This document shows positions 1-9,659 of a stretch of DNA of 64,000 nt, piece by piece. Within the stretch, counting starts at the first letter, position 1. The number at the start of each line of letters is the position of its first letter. Both the position numbers and the translations under genes were made by a program. The DNA lies in assembly GCA_902826775.1 (NCBI GenBank), contig CADEHE010000012.1, positions 1 through 64,000 on the forward strand, in the 5' to 3' direction. The notes under the pieces are model-generated. The model saw only the letters and a program-made list of their open reading frames with translations, did no database searches and was not told where the DNA came from. Source of the DNA: an uncultured Pseudomonadota bacterium (GTDB lineage: Bacteria; Pseudomonadota; Gammaproteobacteria; Burkholderiales; JALYOK01).

Positions 1-32
1 ATTAGAGCAGAATCTTCACTTATCCCTATGTC

Positions 33-759
33 CTATTTTCTGGGACCGGCTCTATCCGTCGACGCCAGCGAAGAGATGATGACGTCGATCTTCTGACGTT
101 GGCGAAATGCTTGAGCGACCCCATGCTCTTTGAGCACGGAGTCATATAGGACACTTGAAACCGTCGCGGTGGCTTGCAAGCCGATGTATTCGGCGGTGAG
201 ACCGGCGGCCTCAAATAGGGTGAACATCGCGATAGGCGTCACGCGGGCATCGGAGATTTCCACGCCCGTGCTCAAAGCGTGTATTACGAGATTGGGTGGC
301 TTAGCCTCTCGGCTCAGCAGCGGAATTAGCTCTTCCACGATCGCGCGCGTAGTAAATCCTGCGCCAAGGCCGAGGCGGCATTGGCCATTTTTGGCGGCTG
401 CAGCCATTACGCGTACTGCCGCGATCCGAGCGGCGCGCGCAGCGACAATTCGGCCCGCTCCTTTGCCATGTCCATGTACGACTTCTACATTGTGATGCTT
501 CATGGAGTCGGCAAACCTTTGTTTTAGTTCTGGCGCAACTGGTGGATTCAGCGTGAAAAAGTTCTTGCGAACTGCTAGACGCAATAGAGCGTAGATTCGC
601 TCACGGGTGACGTTTTCCGCGAATCCTCTGGTGTGCAGTGTGCAGAAGCGGGTTAACCCAATTCGCAATCGCACTTGCGTTTGAGATCTCTGGATTGCTC
701 GAAAAGAAACGTTCGCACACCTCGAACAATAAATCGTCCGGAAAGTCTTTTGCGGACAT
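33..759 (-). pseudogene. SorC-like sugar-binding transcriptional regulator, frameshifted and truncated
   Basis: A good ribosome site (AAGGAGG) precedes an ATG at 759, and the N-terminal part beginning MSAKDFPDDLLFEVCERFF runs in one frame to about 630. The homologous-looking continuation (RGFAENVTRERIYALLRLAV, like a helix-turn-helix) is in the next frame. The body from about 480 to 80 resembles the SorC/DeoR-type sugar-binding domain (GLGAGFTTRAIVEELIPLL, then a DVIISSLASTDR segment). The reading stops at 33, and all three minus-strand frames have stops near the window edge, so roughly the last 80 residues of a usual SorC protein (310-350 residues) are missing. One extra base around 628-633 explains the frame change. 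A sequencing error could explain the frameshift but not the short C-terminus. The family call is tentative. Confidence 0.45.
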
Positions 760-1291
760 CGCTGCCTCCTTTTCTTCCTCACTGTGGATGAACCTAGCAC
801 ATTGCGGCGTATGTACCAACGACCTGGCAAAGCTCCACAGTGGCGGACTGAAACAAAGTACTGTGAGGCGTCTCACGGTTAACGCACTGTGACGGCCGGT
901 TGTCACCCATTCACATCTCGTTAAATATCAGCCGATGCAAAAACGAACGAATGTAGAGAACCAAGAATCGGAACAGTGAGCGAGAGGCCTTTTGAATTCA
1001 TGCGACATTTAGACGATTCGGGGCGAACCTTACGTGGTTGCGAGCTGCCATGCGAAAGTCGTTAGTCCCCAATACTGCACTGCAGCGAACGAAAACGATC
1101 GCGGCACATGTGGCATTGACAACATCGACCTTGCGCGAGCATGCTGCCAACTGGACATGCGAGCACAGGATTGCAGTCCAGTTGCTTGGCCGTTGGATAT
1201 CGCTACAGACTTTGTCCACTCGGTCATGTTTTTCCAGGCAAGACACCAGAATACGAAAGTCTTATGTCGAGCTTGTAGGGAGGCGCGGGAG
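760..1291. other. intergenic region between divergent genes
   Basis: This gap separates the minus-strand SorC-like remnant from the first giant YD-repeat gene. The plus-strand frame of that gene is open back to 1034, but the extra residues are Cys- and His-rich and look noncoding, and the signal peptide begins only at 1292. No clear promoter, RNA gene or repeat was seen. Confidence 0.4.
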
Positions 1292-4200
1292 ATGAGCAGA
1301 CTCCACACATGGGGGTGGGGGAGCGCGGTATGTGTCGCGCGGCGAATCGGGGCCGCGGGACTCATCGCGCTTTGCACGGTTTTCTCATTTGCTCGCGCCG
1401 CCTGGGAACCTAGCGGGATCGCCGGTCAGGACCGGCTCGCCGTACCCGGGGCGCCAAGGGTTCTAACCTCCGTTTCAGCGCCCGTCCCGCTGCTCCTCGT
1501 CGGCAGCAGCGAGCCGGCGCAGTTGCGCGTGGTTGACGCCGCAACCGGCTCAATAAGGGCTGCTCTCGCACTCCCCGGGGCTCCCATTTCCGTCTCTACA
1601 AATGCCGCCGCCACGCAAGCTTATATCGCGTGTGCCGATGTGCCGCAAATCATCCGCGTTGACTTAGCGTCGAATACGATCACCGGCCGCTGGGCGTTGG
1701 CTGTCGTGCCTGCCGCGATTGCGCTCATCAAGAATGGCGCTGACGTCGTCGCCGCGGACCGTAGCGGCAAGCGCCTGATCGTACTGAACGCCAATACCGG
1801 CGCATCGATAGGCGCGTTCGCGCTGGATGCGCGGCCAGTGTCGCTTGCCGCTAATCCAACTGGAGAAATTCTGCTCGTTGGCACGGACGCTGGTAGCGTG
1901 CACGCGCTCAATACCGTTGATTGGAAGTTGCGCTCAAGCGGCGGGATCGGGGCCGAAGCGGGCGCCATCGTTTGGTGGAACAGCGGCGCGCTTGCGTTGG
2001 TATTGCCACGCCGCGGGGACGCAATGCATTTTATGAATGTCGACACCGGCGCGGTGCAGCGCATCGACATTCAGGGCGACCCAGTGCAAGAGAGCGTCGA
2101 TCAATCGTTGAATCAGGCCTACATCGCCAGCGACGAGGACCTTAGCATCAACGTCGTCAACTTGGTCACCAAGACTATACAAGGGCGCTACGCCACGCCC
2201 GATGCTCCGGCAGCAATCGCTTACGATCCGGTAAAACGGTCGTTATATGTGGCGCAACCGCTGGCCGATCAGGTATTGCGCCTAAATCTCGCGCAAGCGC
2301 AAATTGCGCCGGGGTCGCAAGTGAAGTTGCGTTTCCGCGATATCGCCATCGACGATTCGCAGGGCGAAGTCGTCGCAGTCACTGACAAAGGCGGCGGTGT
2401 CCTGGCGCGCACCAATCTGGGTACGCGATTGCGGCGCGTCTTGCCACTGGGTTTCCAAGCGCGCACTCTCGCGCTTGATCCCACACTCAAGCTGGCGGTG
2501 GTCAGCGCGCTCAATCCGTACGACTTGCGCTTTGTCGATCTGAGCGCGGGCACAGGCAAAGTCCTGCCGGCGAAAGTCGAGCTCGCTGCACCGGTAGCGG
2601 GTCTTGCGGGCGACCCAAACCGCAACCTCACCTTGGCAGTGCTGGAAGGCATCAAGGGCGCCGTCATCGTCGACAACAAGACCAAGACGATCTTGGTCAC
2701 GGTTTCGAATTCGAATCAGTACACGCACGTCGGTGTCGATAGCGACAAAGGCATTGCCTACTTGCTGCGCTCCGATCGTCTCAAACTCGATCGACTCGAT
2801 TTAACCACACGGGCATTCCTGCCGCCGATCACGCTGCCCGCAGCGGCGGATTCATTCTCCATCGCCACGGCGCAAAACGCCGCAGTGCTGCTCGACCTCA
2901 AAGCGAACAAAGGATACGTACTTAATCTAGCCACCGGCGTTGCTTCTGCGCCGATCAGCTTGCCCGCGCGGCCGCGCTCCGGGGGGGTTCAGAGCGACAC
3001 CGCTACGGCGCTGGTGCATAGCCGCGAGTCGGATAATCTTTCGACGATAGATGTGCCGAGCGCTAGCGCCGTGCTCGGCATCGCCAACATTGCCAAACCG
3101 CTATCCGTGGCCGTCTCCACCCGCTACAACCTCGCTGTGGCGATTTCGGCCGAGTTGGATGCGCTTCAGTTTGTCCAACTTAGCAATCCAGCCCCGGTGC
3201 TGGACGCACTCGATCCGCCGGACGGCTTGGCATCGCCCTCGAAGCTCAAGCTCAATGGCAAGCACTTCCTCGAAAGCTCGCGGGTAGTGTTCAACGGTAC
3301 CGAACACAAGCCGACTTGGCTAAGCAGCGGCTTACTGGAAGTCACGCTGCCAACACCAACGCAGCCCTTGGCGGAACTAGTGCCTGTGCTGGTCAAGACG
3401 CCCGCCCCGGGCGGCGGCAGCTCTACCACACTGCAGTTCCGCACGCGCAAGAGCAGCGCGCCGACACTGACCTCGATCAGTCCTTCCACTTTCTCGGCGG
3501 ACGCGCTGGAGCACGCCGTCACGCTGACCGGCACCAATTTCGTCTCCGGCGCGTCCGCCGAGGTTGCTACACAGAAAGTGCCAACCACTTTTGCCAATTC
3601 CACCACACTGCGCGCCACGATTCCAGCCAGCCTAACCGGCGCAGCCGGCACGCTATCAATTCGTGTTGTAAACCCGGATGGTTCCTCATCCAACGCGCTG
3701 AGCATCACACTCACCGCACGTGGCCCGCGCATCGACAGCCTTACGCCTAATCAAGGCCCGACCGGCGCAACAGTCACCATCACAGGCGCCGGGTTTGCTG
3801 CCACCGCAGCAGGCAACGTCTTGACGTTCGCTGGCCCTGCGGCGGCGACGGTGCTTAGCGCGAGCAGCACGCAGCTTACCGTGCGCGTGCCGACCAATGC
3901 CAAGACCGGCCCCATCACATTGGCGACTGCTGCTGGTACGGCGACGGGTCCGGTCTTTACTGTTGCGACCGCAGTAGTGGAAGACTTCAAACTCCAAGCG
4001 CAGCCAGCGACAGCAACACTGCTGCGCGGCAGTTCTGTCTCCATCGTTACTAAAGCTCTACCAGCCGGTACCCTCATTAGCAAGCGGCCGATCGAGCTCT
4101 CCGTTTCGGGGTTGCCCGCAGGTGTGTCGGCGAGCTTCACGCCGACCAGCGTAGTCGTTGGTCAAAGCAGCACGCTGGAGTTAGTGTCGGCGGCGAATGC

Positions 4201-7200
4201 CGCCGCGGCCAGCGCCAACGTCAGCATCCAAGGCACTGCTGCGATCGGCTCAGGTTTGACGCGTGCTGTTGCTTTGCAGCTCACCGTTTCCGCCCCCACC
4301 AACTCGACCGGCGCGACCGGCCGCTTCGTTAACCCGCGCGGTGAAGGCATTGCCGGCGTGAAAATCACCGTCGATAGCAGCAACGTTCAGGCCATCAGCG
4401 ACGCAGCCGGCAACTTCCGTCTTGTCGGTCTGCCGGTTGGCAACGTTACGCTGCGGCTGGACGGCACGCCCGCCAACCCGGCATATCCGATGTGGCCGTA
4501 CAACTTCGATACGCGCCAGAACCAGCTCATCAACTTCCCGGATTGGGTGATCGCCGATCCGCCGACCGCAGATAAATTCACTCCAATAACGCCTGCGGCA
4601 GCCAACGAGCAGATCGTGCGAGATCAGCGCTTTCCAGGCTTGGAGATCAAGATTCCGGCGGGCGTCAGCATTATCGGCTGGGACGGAGCGCCCAAGACAA
4701 AGATTGCGGTCGAGCGGCTCGATCCGGACAAGCTCCCCGTCGGCCCTCCGCAAAAGCCCGGCAATCCGGCGATCAACGAATCGCATCAATTGCCCACCCG
4801 CTCGGTGTATCAGATGTTCTTTGGCACACCAATGGGTGGCATGCCGACGCAGCCCATTGAAGTAACCGCGCCGAACGATACTGGCTTCGATCCAGGCGAA
4901 AAAACCGAGCTTTGGTACTTTGACGGCGCGCCAGGTCAAGTGACCGGGACTTGGAAACAAGCAGGTACGGGAACCGTCTCGGCCGATGGTAAGACCGTCA
5001 AGACCGATACTGGCTCTGGCATTCCCCGCTTCTGTGGTGTGTGCGGGCTGTGGTGTTTTATCGCACGCGATTCGGTGCCCAACCCGCCATGCAACGATTG
5101 CGGACGAGACATCCACTCAAAGTGCGCTACGTGCAAAGAGGATCCTCGCACGCAGGGTGCAGGAGGGAGAGTAACGCTCGCGACCGGTCAAGAGCTGTTG
5201 CATGAGACGGATCTGGTGGTTGATGGGATTACCCCCATCGTTATTGGTCGCGTTCACAACCCGTTCAATTTCTTCCAACGCACCTCCGGTCGCACTTTGA
5301 GTATGGGCAACGACTGGATGTTTACTTATGACTACGTTCTGGTCGCGGTCGGGAATGCAATGCGCCTCACGATGCCAGGGTACACCCGCGTCGATTTTCA
5401 GTTAGAAACGAACGGCCGCTCCTATGCTCGCCGCTCATTGACGCACAAGGGAGCGTACTTGCAACAGGTCGGTCCAGATTGGCAGTTGCGCTTTCGCGAC
5501 GGCACTGTTTGGAAGTTTGCACAAGCCCAGTTCCCGCTTCAATTCATGCTGGTTGAGCAACGCGATTCGAACGGAAACTGGCTGCGCGTGCAACGCAACG
5601 GTGGTGGTTTTCCAGTGAGAATCGAAACCAGCGGCGGACGCTGGGTACAGATCAACTACGGCACGAACGGTTTAATGAGTACGGTTACCGACGCGATCGG
5701 GCGCACCGTGCAGTATGGCTATGCGACATCTTTGGGCAACAACACCATTAATGCTGTCACAGCGCCAGATGGCAAACAGACGATCTACACCTACGTTGAG
5801 GACAGCGAAACAATCCTCCCGGGCCGCATTAGCGTTGGCTCCGGCGGCAGTGTCCCGATGACCGTGCCCGCCCCCTTCAGCGGGGGAAACCGCATCAAGA
5901 CCATACTGCGGCCTGGCGATACGAACCCAACGCAGCTGTTTTACGGTCCTGGGCGGCGCGTGCTACTTGAAATTCTGCCTGATCAAACGGAAGTACGGTT
6001 CAGCTACCAACTCGTCGGAGCGACGGTCATTCACAAATGTGAACTTGCCTTCAATCCGGTGCCTGGGTGCGCACCACCGAATCGTCCCGATATTGATTCT
6101 TGGGACAACTTGCTCGATTGGCACATCCGCGGCGGAACGATCGTCGCGACGACGGTCACTTACGCCAACGGCAAGAAGTACAGCGTGCGCTTCAACGCCG
6201 ATGGCATCGCGACCGAGCTAACCGATGAGGCAGGCCAGCTCACCAAGTTCGAGCACAATAACCGTAACCTGATCACCAAGATTACCGATCCGCTCTTGCG
6301 TGTGACGCAGTATGAATACGACGACAGCGGCAATCGAACCAAGATCATCGACCCAGTAGGCCGGGAAACGGTGATGACCTATACGACGGATACGAGCCGG
6401 CTTACGAGCGTTACGCGCAGGCTCAATAGCAGCAAGTCCATCACCTACACAGTCGATGTCGAGCCAGAAACGGGGAACGTTCTGAGCATTACCGATCCAC
6501 TCGGACACAAGACAAGGTTCAAGCACGCGCGCGGACAAGTTACTGCGGTCATCGACGCGCTGACGCACTCGACGAGCTTCGGCCACAACGCGGCCGGCGA
6601 CCGTGAGGCTGTAAGCGATCACCTGGGCAACGCGATCCACTTCGGCTACGACAGCGTCGGCCGCCGTCGCACCATGACCGACGCGCTTGGCTATACGACC
6701 ACGTGGGACTTCAACGTCATGGACCAGGTGATCCAGATCGTCGATGCGAACGGCGGCCTTACCAAGTTCGGTTACGACCCATCGCGGCGCGAGCTCGAAT
6801 CCGTGACCAATCCGCGCGGCTTTGTGATCGAAAGCTACGTCTCCGACGCTATGCATCGCCTGCGTCAGCGCAGGGACGCGAAGAATGCCGTCGAGACCTA
6901 TGATTACGACTCCGTCGGCAATTTGAAGCAGATCAAAGATCGCAAGAACCAAACCACGGACATCCGCTACGATGATCTGCGCCGCCCGACCGAGATCCGC
7001 TATGCCGACGGCAATGTTGAGAAGCGCACTTATGACAAAGCCAGCCGGATGATACGCATTGAAGACGACGTTGGTGTGATCGAATTCGACTACGACAACC
7101 TCGATCGCTTAAAGAAAGAGAGCACCAACTTCGGCGGTTTCGCTAATAGCGTTGAATACGACTACGACAACCTCGACCGCCGCATCCGGCGCACACTGAA

Positions 7201-8482
7201 TGGCGCTGATCCAACCGACTATGAATACGACGATGCCTCTCGGCTGAAGACAATCCGCTTCCGCGGCGATACGGTGATCTACACTTGGGACGACGCCAAT
7301 CGGTTGCAGTCGCGTATCTTGCCCAACGCTATTGCGCAAGATATGACTTACGACAATGCGAATCGATTAGAGCGGATCAAATACACCAGGACCGATGGGT
7401 CGGTGGTCGAAGACATTCAGTACACCTACGATCCGAACGGGCGGCGCATCTCAAGATCGATGGGTATGCCGAGTCTTGGCGAAACGCCGATGCAAGCAAC
7501 GTACGACGCGGCAAATCGAATGACGGCAGTTTCGTTTCCAGACGCCTCGCAGTCCTTTGCTGTGACGTACGACGCGAATGGGAATGTAGCGGCAAGAACC
7601 TCGCTAGGCACCAACATCTCTTATGCTTGGAACACAAAAGACCAATTGACGCGCATTACTGTCCCTAATCCTAGTAGTAGCGCGTCATATAGGTATGATG
7701 CGATTGGACGACGCATAGAGCGGCTAGTAACGGGAGAGCGCACACAGTATGTCTTCGACGGTATTGAGGTGCTCCGCCAAGAAGATGCAGGAGGCAGACG
7801 CGACACGCTCACGGGACCATCCATCGACGACGTAATAGCCAGCTACTCGCTCACGAAGGAGGGAACTTACATAAAAGACGCATTGGGAAGCGTGGTTGGC
7901 GTTGTGGAGCCCAGCCAATCTATCCGAGGTCAGCGTACTTACACGCCGTACGGGGAGTCCGCCCCAATTGCGGCCGGCAGCGGAGATGATCGCGAATTCA
8001 CAGCCAGAGAGAATGATCAGATCGGTCTACTCTTCTACCGCGCGCGATACTACGATTCGCTGCTCAAGCGTTTCATTTCCGAGGATCCAATTTGGACTTT
8101 TGCGGAATTGAATCAATATGCGTACGCCTCCGGCGATCCATCCAACAGAACTGACCCTTTGGGACTATTCTCTATCTGGCGGCTAATTTGGAATCTCATA
8201 GACCCAAAACCCAGCAAATGGGATTTAGTGAATCCGATACCAATACCGGGGATTGTTCCGGGGATATTCGATGCGACATCCTGCGGCAATAGCGACACCT
8301 GCAGGTTGAAGGTGTCGAGCAGCCATGCATGCATCTATGATTGTCCGAACGGAGAACGCTATGTTTTTAAATCGCCGTCCGAAACTTGCGCTTCATGGCT
8401 ATTGGATGCCTCGCCAGCCGGTCATTTAGGTGATTCAGACTGGAACAGGTACATTCGAATTAAGCTCTATGGCGTCCCATGA
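1292..8482 (+). CDS. giant secreted YD-repeat (Rhs-like) protein with N-terminal beta-propeller and IPT/TIG domains
   Basis: The ATG at 1292 is chosen over upstream in-frame starts because AGGGAGG precedes it and a signal peptide follows at once (cleavage near ARA, residue 36). The product is about 2,396 residues. In order it shows YVTN-like beta-propeller repeats (about 40-600), three IPT/TIG domains (near 633, 723 and 811; for example APTLTSISPSTF), a carboxypeptidase-regulatory-like domain (near 1007), a Cys-rich knot (CGVCGLWC, CNDCG, CATC near 1246), a DUF6531-like segment (near 1290), a long run of YD repeats, and the Rhs core ending at DPLGL. The last 104 residues form a unique tip with five cysteines (SC, TC, AC, DC, TC). 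Rhs-type proteins wrap a C-terminal toxin or effector in a YD shell. The function of this tip is not recognised, and no immunity gene is evident after it. Confidence 0.9.
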   Translation: MSRLHTWGWGSAVCVARRIGAAGLIALCTVFSFARAAWEPSGIAGQDRLAVPGAPRVLTSVSAPVPLLLVGSSEPAQLRVVDAATGSIRAALALPGAPISVSTNAAATQAYIACADVPQIIRVDLASNTITGRWALAVVPAAIALIKNGADVVAADRSGKRLIVLNANTGASIGAFALDARPVSLAANPTGEILLVGTDAGSVHALNTVDWKLRSSGGIGAEAGAIVWWNSGALALVLPRRGDAMHFMNVDTGAVQRIDIQGDPVQESVDQSLNQAYIASDEDLSINVVNLVTKTIQGRYATPDAPAAIAYDPVKRSLYVAQPLADQVLRLNLAQAQIAPGSQVKLRFRDIAIDDSQGEVVAVTDKGGGVLARTNLGTRLRRVLPLGFQARTLALDPTLKLAVVSALNPYDLRFVDLSAGTGKVLPAKVELAAPVAGLAGDPNRNLTLAVLEGIKGAVIVDNKTKTILVTVSNSNQYTHVGVDSDKGIAYLLRSDRLKLDRLDLTTRAFLPPITLPAAADSFSIATAQNAAVLLDLKANKGYVLNLATGVASAPISLPARPRSGGVQSDTATALVHSRESDNLSTIDVPSASAVLGIANIAKPLSVAVSTRYNLAVAISAELDALQFVQLSNPAPVLDALDPPDGLASPSKLKLNGKHFLESSRVVFNGTEHKPTWLSSGLLEVTLPTPTQPLAELVPVLVKTPAPGGGSSTTLQFRTRKSSAPTLTSISPSTFSADALEHAVTLTGTNFVSGASAEVATQKVPTTFANSTTLRATIPASLTGAAGTLSIRVVNPDGSSSNALSITLTARGPRIDSLTPNQGPTGATVTITGAGFAATAAGNVLTFAGPAAATVLSASSTQLTVRVPTNAKTGPITLATAAGTATGPVFTVATAVVEDFKLQAQPATATLLRGSSVSIVTKALPAGTLISKRPIELSVSGLPAGVSASFTPTSVVVGQSSTLELVSAANAAAASANVSIQGTAAIGSGLTRAVALQLTVSAPTNSTGATGRFVNPRGEGIAGVKITVDSSNVQAISDAAGNFRLVGLPVGNVTLRLDGTPANPAYPMWPYNFDTRQNQLINFPDWVIADPPTADKFTPITPAAANEQIVRDQRFPGLEIKIPAGVSIIGWDGAPKTKIAVERLDPDKLPVGPPQKPGNPAINESHQLPTRSVYQMFFGTPMGGMPTQPIEVTAPNDTGFDPGEKTELWYFDGAPGQVTGTWKQAGTGTVSADGKTVKTDTGSGIPRFCGVCGLWCFIARDSVPNPPCNDCGRDIHSKCATCKEDPRTQGAGGRVTLATGQELLHETDLVVDGITPIVIGRVHNPFNFFQRTSGRTLSMGNDWMFTYDYVLVAVGNAMRLTMPGYTRVDFQLETNGRSYARRSLTHKGAYLQQVGPDWQLRFRDGTVWKFAQAQFPLQFMLVEQRDSNGNWLRVQRNGGGFPVRIETSGGRWVQINYGTNGLMSTVTDAIGRTVQYGYATSLGNNTINAVTAPDGKQTIYTYVEDSETILPGRISVGSGGSVPMTVPAPFSGGNRIKTILRPGDTNPTQLFYGPGRRVLLEILPDQTEVRFSYQLVGATVIHKCELAFNPVPGCAPPNRPDIDSWDNLLDWHIRGGTIVATTVTYANGKKYSVRFNADGIATELTDEAGQLTKFEHNNRNLITKITDPLLRVTQYEYDDSGNRTKIIDPVGRETVMTYTTDTSRLTSVTRRLNSSKSITYTVDVEPETGNVLSITDPLGHKTRFKHARGQVTAVIDALTHSTSFGHNAAGDREAVSDHLGNAIHFGYDSVGRRRTMTDALGYTTTWDFNVMDQVIQIVDANGGLTKFGYDPSRRELESVTNPRGFVIESYVSDAMHRLRQRRDAKNAVETYDYDSVGNLKQIKDRKNQTTDIRYDDLRRPTEIRYADGNVEKRTYDKASRMIRIEDDVGVIEFDYDNLDRLKKESTNFGGFANSVEYDYDNLDRRIRRTLNGADPTDYEYDDASRLKTIRFRGDTVIYTWDDANRLQSRILPNAIAQDMTYDNANRLERIKYTRTDGSVVEDIQYTYDPNGRRISRSMGMPSLGETPMQATYDAANRMTAVSFPDASQSFAVTYDANGNVAARTSLGTNISYAWNTKDQLTRITVPNPSSSASYRYDAIGRRIERLVTGERTQYVFDGIEVLRQEDAGGRRDTLTGPSIDDVIASYSLTKEGTYIKDALGSVVGVVEPSQSIRGQRTYTPYGESAPIAAGSGDDREFTARENDQIGLLFYRARYYDSLLKRFISEDPIWTFAELNQYAYASGDPSNRTDPLGLFSIWRLIWNLIDPKPSKWDLVNPIPIPGIVPGIFDATSCGNSDTCRLKVSSSHACIYDCPNGERYVFKSPSETCASWLLDASPAGHLGDSDWNRYIRIKLYGVP

Positions 8483-8602
8483 GTAACCAATAGGGGTCAG
8501 CACGCATATGCAGGAAGATGTGGGGGTGCACTTGGACCGGGGGTGGAGTCCGCGGCCAGGCACGCATTTCTTTCGTGTCGAGGTGTTCGTGTAGAGACAT
8601 AG

Positions 8603-9649
8603 GTGGAGTTTAGAAAATTGAATTTTGCGGGTCGTTGCCGGCTAGCCCAGGTCGCGGTCACATTACTCACGATCGCAGTTGTCGCGCGCGCAGCGACTGA
8701 GAACTACGACTACGACCCGCTTGGCCGCCTCGTGCGGTTCACCGATTCCAGCGGCGGTGTTACCGAGTACGTCTACGACCCTGCAGGAAATATTCGCGAA
8801 GTGAAAAAATCAACAACCATCGCCACGCTTGCGATCACCAGCTTCTCGCCATCTGCCGGTCCGCTGGGCTCTTCGGTGGTTATTAAAGGCTCGGGTTTTA
8901 AACCCCAACCGGGCGCCACCATTGTGCAGTTCGGCACCGCGAGCGCTTCGGTAACCTCCATCACAAACAGCGTTATCGTCGCCACTGTACCGAGCGGCGC
9001 AACGACCGCGCCCATTTCCGTGAAGGTCGGCGCTGCGACCAAGAGCACAGCGACCAATTTCACTGTGACGACGCCGCCGGTAATTGCTGGCATCTCTCCT
9101 AGCATTGCTCTGCCGGGAATGCAAGTGACGAGATTCTCGGTCACTGGTGTAAATCTGCAAGGCGCAAGCTTTGCGTTCAGTCCTGCCCTGGGAGCGCCTG
9201 ATGGCGTATCAGTCACTTCAACTCAAGTCGCTGCCAATGGCACGTCCGCGACCTTGGTCTTGAATATCGGCGCGCGCGCCATGGGCGGTTTTACGTTGGT
9301 GGCGACGACGCCAAAGGGAGTCTCTGATAACGATACCAGCCCCAACAACACACTTGCGGTGCTCGCGCTAAAACCCGCCGATGATTACGACAACGACGGG
9401 CTGACAAACGAACAAGAGGCGCTGCTGGGAACAAATCTGTTTGTGATCGACACGGATGGTGACGGCTATGCGGACAGCGTGGAGGTCGGGCTGAGTTCAA
9501 ACCCCTTGGCGAAGAGCAGCGTGCCGGCGCTACAGACGCTGAACGAGGCGCTTTCCCGGCCGTTTGCACTATTGAACAGCGCGAATCCTACCGGCGCTCC
9601 TGCCAACGAGGCGATCAGCCGACCTTTCATCATCAAGAATGGCCCTTGA
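8603..9649 (+). CDS. secreted protein with one YD repeat, IPT/TIG domain and calcium-binding (TSP3-like) motif
   Basis: The start is a GTG with only a weak ribosome site (GAGA); no better in-frame start lies nearby. A signal peptide (LLTIAVVARA) leads straight into a single YD pair (YDYDPLGRLVRF and YVYDPAGNIREV). An IPT/TIG domain (SFSPSAGPLGSSVVIKGSGF) and a second Ig-like segment follow. Near the C-terminus, DYDNDGLTNEQEALLGTN and DTDGDGYADSVEVGLSSNP look like thrombospondin type 3-style calcium-binding repeats. The end carries a degenerate repeated motif, EALSRPFALLN and EAISRPFIIKN. It lies 120 bp after the giant YD gene on the same strand and may be a short companion of that protein. 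Its role is unknown. Confidence 0.75.
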   Translation: MEFRKLNFAGRCRLAQVAVTLLTIAVVARAATENYDYDPLGRLVRFTDSSGGVTEYVYDPAGNIREVKKSTTIATLAITSFSPSAGPLGSSVVIKGSGFKPQPGATIVQFGTASASVTSITNSVIVATVPSGATTAPISVKVGAATKSTATNFTVTTPPVIAGISPSIALPGMQVTRFSVTGVNLQGASFAFSPALGAPDGVSVTSTQVAANGTSATLVLNIGARAMGGFTLVATTPKGVSDNDTSPNNTLAVLALKPADDYDNDGLTNEQEALLGTNLFVIDTDGDGYADSVEVGLSSNPLAKSSVPALQTLNEALSRPFALLNSANPTGAPANEAISRPFIIKNGP

Positions 9650-9659
9650 GAGAGTAGCT

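Noticed and set aside
4250..5116. Minus-strand frame of 288 codons inside the first giant YD gene
   Set aside because: Antisense to a clear coding region with consistent domains; composition is Arg/His-rich as expected for a shadow.
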